A DNA stretch of 7,538 nucleotides, from NCBI GenBank assembly GCA_003509305.1, contig DOMU01000005.1, positions 1,950-9,487 of the forward strand, in the 5' to 3' direction. Shown here in pieces: positions 1 through 5,781 of the stretch; the stretch's first letter is position 1; each line of letters opens with the position of its first letter. The DNA is from Desulfobulbaceae bacterium. GTDB taxonomy: Bacteria > Desulfobacterota > Desulfobulbia > Desulfobulbales > Desulfocapsaceae. A program made the position numbers and the translations under genes. Below the pieces are notes generated by a model. That model did no database searches, had not been told where the DNA came from, and worked only from the letters and a program-made list of their open reading frames with translations.

Positions 1-744
1 CGGGCGACGCTGCTCGCCTCGCATCCTGATACCAATGTCACACGGGCCGCCGCTCGCCAGACGGCGACCATGCTGGCTGAATTGGGTATCAATTTCAACC
101 TGGCACCGGTCGTCGACCTGAACAGCAATACGGAAAATCCAATCATTGGCCATTACGGCCGCAGCTTCGGCGCCGACCCGGTGACAGTCGCCCAACACGC
201 GGCGGTTTGGATCGAGGAGCACCGGCGCCTGGGCGTTGCCACCTGCCTGAAGCATTTCCCCGGCCACGGCAGCTCGCGCCATGATTCCCACCTCGGTTTC
301 TGCGATATTTCCACAAGTTGGGATAAAAAGGAACTCGTGCCATATCGGGCGCTCATCGACTGGGGCCTGGCCGACGCGGTGATGTGCGGCCACCTCTTTC
401 ACCGTGGCTTCGATGCTGAATTTCCGGCCACGCTATCACCCACGATTATCGGCGGCCTTTTACGGCGTGAACTGGCCTTTGACGGCGCCGTCATTACCGA
501 TGACATGCAGATGGCGGCAATCACCAGCCGTTTCGGTTTCGCCGAAGCCAGCTGGCGGGCGCTGGCCGCCGGCATTGACATTGTTCTAATCGGTAATAAT
601 CTTGTCGAGCTTTCCGATGCGCCCGGCCAGTTTGCGGAGGCGGTTGACAGGGCTTTGCGTTGCGGCCAACTGACCGAATCGCGTATCGAGGAGGCACGGC
701 GGCACATCCAGCGGTTGAAACAATCCATTTCGGAGCGACCATGA
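1..744 (+). CDS. nagZ: GH3 beta-N-acetylglucosaminidase, NagZ-like (5' truncated)
   Basis: Glycoside hydrolase family 3 enzyme. Known NagZ enzymes act in the cytoplasm, removing GlcNAc from anhydro-muropeptides during peptidoglycan recycling. The frame is open from base 1, so the start lies upstream; 247 residues are visible and roughly the first third of a usual NagZ is missing. Visible landmarks are LAPVVDLN (about 103-126), the signature KHFPGHG (250-270) followed by DSH (283-291), whose Asp-His dyad is the general acid/base of NagZ, and ITDDMQM, whose first Asp (499-501) should be the glycosyl-enzyme nucleophile. All key residues in the visible part are intact. The stop overlaps the next ATG by four bases (ATGA, 741-744), indicating translational coupling. 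GH3 membership is firm. NagZ rather than another GH3 glucosidase rests on the DSH motif and the short single-domain C-terminus. Confidence 0.9.
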   Translation, partial: RATLLASHPDTNVTRAAARQTATMLAELGINFNLAPVVDLNSNTENPIIGHYGRSFGADPVTVAQHAAVWIEEHRRLGVATCLKHFPGHGSSRHDSHLGFCDISTSWDKKELVPYRALIDWGLADAVMCGHLFHRGFDAEFPATLSPTIIGGLLRRELAFDGAVITDDMQMAAITSRFGFAEASWRALAAGIDIVLIGNNLVELSDAPGQFAEAVDRALRCGQLTESRIEEARRHIQRLKQSISERP

Positions 745-1139
745 ACGAGCGGCAGACCCATTCCCTGATTATTGGCTATTGCATGTGGATTTTCGGTTTT
801 ATCGGCGCCCATCGTTTTTATTACGGCAAGCCGATTTCCGGTACCATTTACTTCTTTACCCTCGGTATTTTCTTCATCGGCTGGATCGTCGATCTGTTTC
901 TGATTCCTTCGATGCAGCGTGACGCCGATATCCGTTTCATCCCCGGCCCGGTCGACTTCAATATCGCCTGGCTGCTCCTGACCTTTCTCGGCCTGTTCGG
1001 CATCCACCGCATGTATATGGGGAAATGGATCAGCGGTCTGATTTATCTGTGCACCTGCGGCCTGTTGGGCCTGGGCTATATTTACGATTTCTGGACCCTG
1101 AACGACCAGATCAGCCTGGTTAACGGCAGAACCGCCTGA
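741..1139 (+). CDS. Tandem TM2-domain membrane protein
   Basis: A 132-residue integral membrane protein made of two TM2 modules, at residues about 7-56 and 73-122. Each has two hydrophobic helices joined by a short polar turn. Module 1 carries GFIGAHRFYYGK and ends in VDLF; module 2 carries GLFGIHRMYMGK and ends in YDFW. These match the TM2 pattern G-x-H-R-x-Y-x-G-K followed by a terminal D, and the two halves look like an internal duplication. TM2 proteins have no agreed biochemical role in bacteria. The start at 741 is chosen because it begins the hydrophobic domain directly and overlaps the nagZ stop by four bases; the frame opens further upstream, but that part lies inside nagZ. Co-translation with nagZ suggests an envelope-related role, which is inference only. 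Confidence 0.85.
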   Translation: MNERQTHSLIIGYCMWIFGFIGAHRFYYGKPISGTIYFFTLGIFFIGWIVDLFLIPSMQRDADIRFIPGPVDFNIAWLLLTFLGLFGIHRMYMGKWISGLIYLCTCGLLGLGYIYDFWTLNDQISLVNGRTA

Positions 1140-1145
1140 GTTCTC

Positions 1146-1394
1146 ATGGAGAAACCACAGATCGACTATCCCTGCCGCTGGCAGTACACCGTCGTCGGTG
1201 AAAACGAGAACGCTCTGCGAGAAATTCTGCTGCTCGCCTGCACCCCAGCCGAGGTGGCGATCCAGTTTTCCCACCGCAGTGCCAGCGGTAAATATGTCAG
1301 CCTGAAGGCCGAGGTGACGGTGGCTTCGGAAGAGGAACGGAACAGCATTTTTCGCCAGATTCAGGACAACTCGGAAGTCAGGTACGTGCTGTGA
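1146..1394 (+). CDS. DUF493 (YbeD/UPF0250) family small protein
   Basis: An 82-residue soluble protein matching the DUF493/YbeD family in length and landmarks: an N-terminal DYPCRWQYTVVG strand, a central SASGKYVSLKAEVTV segment (residues about 45-59), a charged SEEERNSIFRQI helix, and the family's typical C-terminus VRYVL. These small alpha/beta proteins resemble ACT-like regulatory domains, but a definite function is not established. The gene starts six bases after the TM2 gene stop with only a weak purine stretch before the ATG, so it probably relies on translation from upstream. Its TGA stop (1392-1394) is overlapped by the GTG start of the next gene (GTGA, 1391-1394). It therefore belongs to the same transcript as nagZ. 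Confidence 0.85.
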   Translation: MEKPQIDYPCRWQYTVVGENENALREILLLACTPAEVAIQFSHRSASGKYVSLKAEVTVASEEERNSIFRQIQDNSEVRYVL

Positions 1395-2224
1395 GCGACG
1401 GTACAATGATTCTGGCCGTTGATTGCCATGTGCACCTGTATCAATTCTCCGACCTGGCCGGGTTGCTTGCGGCGGCGGTGGCCAACAGCCGGAAAGCCTG
1501 CCGGAATATTGCAGGCATGGCATGGCCGGCGGACGGAAGAGCTGTCCTGCCGACGTTGATTCTGGCGGAACCCAAAGGCCGCGATAGTTTTGCCTTAATG
1601 CTTGAGCTGGCGGCGACGCCGGAAAATAACGTTTCCGGCTGGCGCTGGCGCTTGGGCGAAGACGGCTTGAGTGTCTTCGCTGAAGGAGAGGACGGCGCCA
1701 CCGTTCTCATCATTTCCGGTCAGCAGGTGGTGACGGCGGAGCGTCTGGAGATACTGGCCATCGCCTGCCGCCAGGACTATGAGGACGGCCAGTCGTTTAC
1801 CGACACCATGTGCGCCATTGGGCACGCCGCTTTCCCGGTTTTGCCCTGGGGCGTCGGCAAATGGCTGGGGCGGCGCCGGCGGTTGCTTGCTTCTTTTATT
1901 GGTCAAAGCAAACCCAATGATTTCGCGCTTGCCGACACCTCCTCCCGTCCGGCCTTATGGCCTGAACCACTCTTTGCCGCCGGCAATCACAACCTGACCA
2001 TTCTTCGCGGCACCGACCCGTTGCCACTGACTGGACAGGTGGAAAAAACCGGGACTTTCGGCAGCCTCGTCGCTATCCCTTTCGATCCGGGGCGACCAGC
2101 GGCTTCCCTGCTTGCCAGTCTGCGCGGCGGTTCCTTGAATACTGTTTCTTTCGGACAGCCGGATTCCTGCCGCGCCTTCTTCAACGCGCAAATGGCTTTG
2201 CGGTGGTCACGCGCCACTGGCTGA
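1391..2224 (+). CDS. Uncharacterised protein with N-terminal HxH motif, possibly a metal-dependent hydrolase
   Basis: A 277-residue protein that I do not recognise as a named family. It opens with ILAVDCHVHLY (His13 and His15 if GTG 1391 is the start). A beta-strand followed by HxH is how many amidohydrolase and PHP-type TIM-barrel enzymes start, the two His binding a metal. Near residue 150 is FPVLPWGVGKWLGRR, and near 205 ILRGTDPLPLTG, where an Asp after a Gly-Thr could be a late-barrel metal ligand. No signal peptide or membrane segment is evident, so it is probably cytoplasmic. Start choice: GTG 1391 gives a four-base overlap with DUF493; ATG 1406, five codons later, is an alternative and keeps the HxH. 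It is the last gene of the nagZ run. Hydrolase function is inferred from motifs alone. Confidence 0.75.
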   Translation: MSDGTMILAVDCHVHLYQFSDLAGLLAAAVANSRKACRNIAGMAWPADGRAVLPTLILAEPKGRDSFALMLELAATPENNVSGWRWRLGEDGLSVFAEGEDGATVLIISGQQVVTAERLEILAIACRQDYEDGQSFTDTMCAIGHAAFPVLPWGVGKWLGRRRRLLASFIGQSKPNDFALADTSSRPALWPEPLFAAGNHNLTILRGTDPLPLTGQVEKTGTFGSLVAIPFDPGRPAASLLASLRGGSLNTVSFGQPDSCRAFFNAQMALRWSRATG

Positions 2225-2325
2225 GCCACACATTTTTATACCATCAATCGCTCTGGCGAGACGGCGGTGAAAATTCATGAAATTTGCTAGCGCCATCCCG
2301 CCATCACATTTCTGCCACTGGCGCA

Positions 2326-2354
2326 TTGACAATATCGCCGTCCAGCGGTAGCAT
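2326..2354 (+). promoter_or_regulatory. Sigma70-type promoter for the M15-M99 peptidase genes
   Basis: TTGACA at 2326-2331 is a perfect -35 box. After exactly 17 bases comes TAGCAT at 2349-2354, matching four of six -10 consensus positions, including the most conserved T, A and final T. Transcription would start near 2361, giving a leader of about 90 bases before the GTG at 2452. It lies in the only sizeable gap between the nagZ run and the peptidase genes, pointing to separate control of the pair. Confidence 0.6.
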
Positions 2355-2360
2355 GATTTC

Positions 2361-2410
2361 GGCGCTTTTCCGTACCAAAAAACCGCAATGACCATGCGGA
2401 AATCGGCGCC
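2361..2410 (+). promoter_or_regulatory. Possible leader hairpin at the 5' end of the M15-M99 transcript
   Basis: Starting at the predicted transcription start, GGCGC (2361-2365) can pair with GCGCC (2406-2410) and TTTCCG (2367-2372) with CGGAAA (2397-2402), leaving a small internal loop. A competing inner pairing is CCGCA (2383-2387) with TGCGG (2395-2399). No run of T follows, so it is not an intrinsic terminator. It may stabilise the mRNA 5' end or modulate translation, or be coincidental. It matches no riboswitch class that I recognise. Confidence 0.35.
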
Positions 2411-2437
2411 CAACCCGCCCAGATATTGGTCTGGATT

Positions 2438-2441
2438 GGAG
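2438..2441 (+). promoter_or_regulatory. Ribosome binding site deciding the GTG start of the M15 gene
   Basis: GGAG lies ten bases before GTG 2452. An in-frame TGA at 2443-2445 rules out any start further upstream, so the GTG at 2452 is the first usable codon (ATT 2449 is improbable). Confidence 0.55.
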
Positions 2442-2451
2442 ATGATCGATT

Positions 2452-3378
2452 GTGAAAAGACGAGCTTTTATCCAATTACTTTTCGCCGTTTCCTTGGCGC
2501 CCGCCGAGGCTATGAGCACCATTAATCAACTCGGTAACGGCAATAAGAAGATTGTCCGTCCCAACAACAATGGACAGATTGTAACGGAAGAGAACAGTAT
2601 CGGCACTGGCGTTCACTCCAGCGCTGACGCCTCATTTGAGGCTCCGGACTTCAACGATAACATCAAGGATTATCTCTCGAAGATCCGGGTGCCAGACGTC
2701 TCTCACCGTGACGACATCTATGCCACCCCTCAGGAATTGCAAATACTGCGCCGGATTTCCGGACGGTTCCGGCAAATCGTTTTTCTGAGGGGAGATGCCA
2801 ATTTTTCCATCATGAACTTCGATGAAGCCCTGAATTTTGCCAAAACCCATGCCAAAATCGAGCCGTTCGACAAAGACGAAATTGATTTGATGGAGTTGCT
2901 TTTCTCCCGTAACGCTCGCGAATATGGTTTTTACGGAGAAAAACAATCGACGGATATTACCGATATCATCGACCGGCGTGACATCTACAAGGTACCGTAC
3001 AGTGGTAATTTCCTGTTCAGGGGGATATCTCTTGAAAAATTCGACCAGATTCAGAAAGATATGGGTCAGGATCTGATCCTCACCTCCGGCATTCGCAGCA
3101 TCGTCAAACAATTTTATCTCTTTATCAACAAAGCGCTGCGTTTTGACGGCAACCTTTCCTTAGCCTCCCGCTCTCTGGCGCCACCAGGCTATTCCTATCA
3201 TGCCAACGGCGATTTCGATGTCGGACAGCGTGGTTTTGGCGCCGAGAATTTCACGGAAAATTTTCTTGACACCTCAATCTACAAAAATCTAAGCAAACAG
3301 GGTTATGTGCAGTGTCGCTACGGACGCGACAATCTTTTAGGAGTGCGCTTCGAACCTTGGCACATCAAAGTGATCTGA
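2452..3378 (+). CDS. M15 (VanY/LdcB-like) zinc D,D- or L,D-carboxypeptidase, exported
   Basis: A 308-residue predicted periplasmic murein peptidase. The C-terminal third carries the M15/LAS motifs: SGIRSIVKQ (residues 212-220), APPGYSYHANGDFDVG (243-258) with His250 and Asp256 as zinc ligands, and FEPWHI (300-305) with catalytic Glu301 and zinc ligand His304. Known relatives remove terminal D-Ala from peptidoglycan stem peptides. His250 and Asp256 are six apart, whereas the usual LAS motif has seven, so one residue is missing in this loop. The N-terminus reads MKRRAFIQLL and then hydrophobic residues up to AEA (18-20). This is a Sec-like signal that also fits the twin-arginine pattern RRxF. 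Residues about 25-190 match no domain I know. It is followed after two bases by the M99 gene. Whether it is a D,D- or L,D-enzyme cannot be told from sequence. Confidence 0.85.
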   Translation: MKRRAFIQLLFAVSLAPAEAMSTINQLGNGNKKIVRPNNNGQIVTEENSIGTGVHSSADASFEAPDFNDNIKDYLSKIRVPDVSHRDDIYATPQELQILRRISGRFRQIVFLRGDANFSIMNFDEALNFAKTHAKIEPFDKDEIDLMELLFSRNAREYGFYGEKQSTDITDIIDRRDIYKVPYSGNFLFRGISLEKFDQIQKDMGQDLILTSGIRSIVKQFYLFINKALRFDGNLSLASRSLAPPGYSYHANGDFDVGQRGFGAENFTENFLDTSIYKNLSKQGYVQCRYGRDNLLGVRFEPWHIKVI

Positions 3379-3380
3379 CT

Positions 3381-4799
3381 ATGAAGCGGCTACTTCTCTC
3401 TATTCTCCTGTGCTGCTGCCTGCTCAGTACCGACGCCACCGCCAGTAACTCACCACTGGCTTTTTCCCTGCACAAACTTGGCAGCGGCAAAGGCGGCAAT
3501 ACCATTCTCGTCATCGGCGGCATTCAGGGAGATGAACCGGGTGGCTTTCACGCCGCCTCGCTTTTGATCACTCATTATACCATTGAAGGTGGCAATCTCT
3601 GGATTGTGCCGAATCTCAACTTTCCGAGTATCATCAATCGCTCGCGTGGGGCGAACGGCGATCTGAACCGCAAATTCGCCGCCATTGCCGCCACCGATCC
3701 CGATCTTGAGGTAATTCAACGTATCAAGTCAATCATCGTCAACCCAAACGTCGATATGGTCCTCAACCTGCACGACGGCAGCGGTTATTACCGGGAAAAG
3801 TATCAGGACGATATGCACGGGCCGCATCGCTGGGGCCAAAGTGTGATTATCGACCAGGAAAATATCGAAACCGCCAAATTCAGCGACTTGGGTGACATTG
3901 GCCGCAAAGTTGTGGCTAATGTCAACAACGGGCAGGGAGAAAAGACGAGCTACAGGCTGAAGAACACCAAAACCAGTGAAGGCGATACGGAAATGGCCAA
4001 AAGCCTGACGTATTTTGCTATCAAGCAACACAAGTCGGCTTTTGGCATTGAGGCGAGCAAATCCTTAAGCAAGGCCGCGCGAGTCTCTTCCCATCTGCGG
4101 GTGATTGAGGCGTTCATGCGCTACGCTGGCATCCACTTCAAGCGCAGCTTTTCCCTGGATGTGGCCAGTGTCGAGCGCGCCTTGTCCGACAACCGGCAGA
4201 TCGCTTTTTATGACAACCGCGTCTATCTGGGGATGGAAAATATCCGCAATAAGGTCAACTATTTTCCGGTTTCACGAAAACGCGCCCTTGATTTTTCCAC
4301 CCGGAATCCGCTGATTACCGTGGTGCCTTCCAACCAGAAATTCGACGTCTTTCATGGCAACGAAAAGATCACCACCCTGTCGCCGGAGTATTTTGATGTC
4401 GATGAGGCCGAACACCCACCGAAGGTGCGTTTCCTCGTCGATGGCCAGGTTATTGACGCAAAAATGGGCCAGGTTATCCGCGCTCAAAAACAAATTTCCG
4501 TGGTGCCACTCAAAGGCTACCGCGTTAATTTTATCGGTTTCAGCCAGCGCGGCACCCGCGATGAGGCTGGAATAACTATCAAGAAAAAGGATTTTATCAA
4601 AAGGTATTCCCTGAACACCAAGGGGAATGTCTTCCGCGCCGAATTCTATCGTAATGACCCAAAAACAAACGGCGAAAAGTTCGCCGGTATGGTCAATATC
4701 AGCTTCGCCGACGATAACACCCCCACCCAAGTGGCTGCCGCGATGCTGCCCGAATCGGAAATTATCCGGGAAATCGCCATCCCGGAAACCAAGAAGTAA
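3381..4799 (+). CDS. M99 (Csd4/Pgp1-like) D,L-carboxypeptidase, exported
   Basis: A 472-residue periplasmic enzyme. Residues 1-21 form a signal peptide (MKR, a Leu/Cys-rich core, cleavage after ATA). The catalytic domain follows the M14-like order: GGIQGDEPGG (46-55) with zinc ligands Gln49 and Glu52, GDLNRKF (93-99) with a substrate-binding Arg, NLHDGSGYY (129-137) with zinc ligand His131, and FGIEASKS (221-228) with catalytic Glu224. Helicobacter Csd4 likewise uses Gln, Glu and His as ligands at almost the same positions. Csd4 and Campylobacter Pgp1 trim murein tripeptides to dipeptides and are needed for helical shape. Residues about 255-460 are beta-rich and fit the middle and C-terminal M99 domains. 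The length is close to Csd4's roughly 440. ATG 3381 is chosen because it begins the signal peptide two bases after the M15 stop, so the two genes are coupled. M99 assignment is strong; a role in shape is inferred. Confidence 0.85.
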   Translation: MKRLLLSILLCCCLLSTDATASNSPLAFSLHKLGSGKGGNTILVIGGIQGDEPGGFHAASLLITHYTIEGGNLWIVPNLNFPSIINRSRGANGDLNRKFAAIAATDPDLEVIQRIKSIIVNPNVDMVLNLHDGSGYYREKYQDDMHGPHRWGQSVIIDQENIETAKFSDLGDIGRKVVANVNNGQGEKTSYRLKNTKTSEGDTEMAKSLTYFAIKQHKSAFGIEASKSLSKAARVSSHLRVIEAFMRYAGIHFKRSFSLDVASVERALSDNRQIAFYDNRVYLGMENIRNKVNYFPVSRKRALDFSTRNPLITVVPSNQKFDVFHGNEKITTLSPEYFDVDEAEHPPKVRFLVDGQVIDAKMGQVIRAQKQISVVPLKGYRVNFIGFSQRGTRDEAGITIKKKDFIKRYSLNTKGNVFRAEFYRNDPKTNGEKFAGMVNISFADDNTPTQVAAAMLPESEIIREIAIPETKK

Positions 4800-4830
4800 T
4801 CTAATCTGTTCCGCGGAGTTTTTCTCCCGC

Positions 4831-5627
4831 CTATGGCTTTTCTTCATTCGTAGCCGTCGCGCCATCCGTATCGCCACATTCACTGCCACTTTTGCCGCCG
4901 AACAGCCGCACGGCGATGACGCTGATTTCGTAGAGGACCATCAGCGGCACGGCCATCAGTAACTGGTTGACCACATCCGGGGTCGGAGTGAGAATGGCGG
5001 CAACAATAAAATTAATCAGTATCGCGTAGCGGCGGTGGCGGCGCAGCCTCGCCTGCGTCACAATGCCGAGCCGTGCTAAAAGCACCATGAAAATCGGCAT
5101 CTCGAAGATGACGCCAAAGGCCAGGAGCAAACGGAGGGAGAGAGAAAAATACTCACTGACGGCGGGCAACGAGGTGAGGTAGGCGTTGCCGTAGCCAACA
5201 AAAAAGCGAAAGGCGGGTGGAAAGACGACCAGATAACCGAAGGCGGCACCGCCGATAAAACACAGACTAGAGAGGATAGTGAAAGGCAGGACGACTCGTT
5301 TTTCGTGACGATAGAGACCGGGGGCGACGAAACGCCAGATTTGCCAGAAAACGATGGGGCTGGCGAAAATCAGGCCGCAGACCAGGGCCAGCTTGAGATA
5401 AAAAAAAATCCTTCCTGATACGAGGTGAAAATCAGGCTGCCGCCGGCGGGCAAAACGCTGGTCAGTGGCCGGAACAGCCAGTGGCTGATTGGTTCGATAA
5501 AGACGTAGGCCGCGACCGCCGCCACCGCCACCGCCGAGAAAGCGATGACCAGGCAGGAGCGCAGCTCGCGCAGATGCTCAACCAGGGATTGGTCAGACAA
5601 ATTTTCCGGTTCGTTAGTGACAGGCAT
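4831..5627 (-). CDS. tatC: Twin-arginine translocase subunit TatC, interrupted by a -1 frameshift
   Basis: TatC is the polytopic inner-membrane receptor of the Tat export pathway and binds twin-arginine signals. The first frame (5627 down to 5370) gives 85 codons, including SLVEHLRELR and FTSYQEGFFF, and then runs into a stop. The rest, from YLKLALVCGLIF to the stop at 4831, lies in the -1 frame. It contains the conserved FGVIFEMPIF, with the family's membrane Glu, and LTPTPDVVNQ. Re-reading one T within the T9 run (5408-5400 on this strand) restores one continuous protein of 265 residues with a normal six-helix layout. I read every codon across 5161-5411 in the second frame and found no other lesion. 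The start ATG at 5625-5627 is chosen for its strong AGAGGAT site; an earlier in-frame ATG at 5684 lacks family support. No tatA or tatB gene adjoins. Sequencing error, mutation or recoding are all possible. Confidence 0.9.
5400..5408 (-). repeat. Homopolymer run (T9 in tatC) at the frameshift point
   Basis: Nine consecutive A on the plus strand, read as three Phe TTT codons in tatC. It contains the heptamer T TTT TTT in the zero frame. After a seven-base spacer, GCTGGC (5392-5387 on the minus strand) can pair with GCCAGC (5364-5359), a weak 6-bp stem with a 22-base loop. Such runs are prone to polymerase slippage and to base-count errors. Confidence 0.85.
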
Positions 5628-5633
5628 AATTTT

Positions 5634-5640
5634 ATCCTCT
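5634..5640 (-). promoter_or_regulatory. Strong ribosome binding site for tatC
   Basis: On the minus strand AGAGGAT is followed after six bases by ATG (5627-5625). This near-ideal Shine-Dalgarno sequence fixes the tatC start, and the protein then begins MPVTNEPENL, about ten residues before the conserved HLRELR-containing segment. Confidence 0.75.
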
Positions 5641-5663
5641 GAAATGGAGCCAGCGGTTGCGCC

Positions 5664-5692
5664 CTTTAACACACGGGCGGCCAACTTGGCAA
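5664..5692 (-). promoter_or_regulatory. Weak candidate promoter for tatC
   Basis: On the minus strand TTGCCA (5692-5687) matches five of six -35 positions. Seventeen bases later comes TTAAAG (5669-5664), only a half-match to -10. The perfect palindrome GCCAA-C-TTGGC (5680-5690) overlaps the -35 box and could be an operator. The location, about 40 bases before the tatC start, is sensible, but the -10 is poor. Confidence 0.25.
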
Positions 5693-5781
5693 GCCGTTTG
5701 GCGGGAAATGCGCGGCCTGCCTATCGCCAGATGCCACTCTGTTGTCTTTGACGGTGCAATTTTTCTTTTATTCCGCGTTAC

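Larger units (their letters stand above)
2225..2451 (+). other. Intergenic control region before the peptidase pair
   Basis: A gene-free stretch of 227 bases. Besides the promoter and leader hairpin listed separately, it holds an inverted repeat AAATT-catga-AATTT (2271-2285), a wider repeat GCGCCA (2290-2295) / TGGCGC (2319-2324) that ends just before the -35 box, and a direct repeat CGCCATC (2291-2297 and 2299-2305). Their position upstream of and against the promoter would suit an operator, but short repeats of this size arise by chance. At the left edge TGGC-TGA-GCCA (2218-2228), overlapping the stop codon, is followed within five bases by TTTTT (2233-2237). That is too small a stem to call a terminator. 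Confidence 0.4.

Noticed and set aside
399..1523. A 374-codon antisense open frame on the minus strand
   Set aside because: It runs opposite four clearly coding genes, spans their boundaries, has no recognisable motif and a low-complexity Pro/Arg/Gln composition typical of shadow frames in GC-rich DNA.
2218..2237. Possible terminator after the HxH gene
   Set aside because: Only a four-base stem (TGGC/GCCA) overlapping the stop codon, separated by four bases from a five-T run; too weak to call.
2277..2351. A 24-codon open frame (MKFASAIPPSHF...) before the M15 promoter
   Set aside because: It ends inside the predicted -10 box and has only a weak GGTGA upstream. There is no evidence of coding.
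2388..2525. A 45-codon open frame in the leader, overlapping the M15 start out of frame
   Set aside because: It could be an upstream regulatory ORF, but there is no Shine-Dalgarno before ATG 2388 or 2394 and the length is within chance expectation.
2632..3111. A 159-codon antisense open frame opposite the M15 gene
   Set aside because: No motif and no ribosome site; it lies wholly within a gene whose product has complete M15 motifs.
4811..4830. Imperfect hairpin (GCGGAG / CTCCCGC) between the convergent M99 and tatC genes
   Set aside because: The stem has a mismatch or bulge, a T-rich loop and no T run after it on either strand, so it does not qualify as an intrinsic terminator.
4272..4889. 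A 205-codon antisense open frame opposite the M99 gene
   Set aside because: The plus strand carries an intact M99 protein with catalytic motifs and matching C-terminal domains. The antisense product resembles no family and runs into tatC in another frame.
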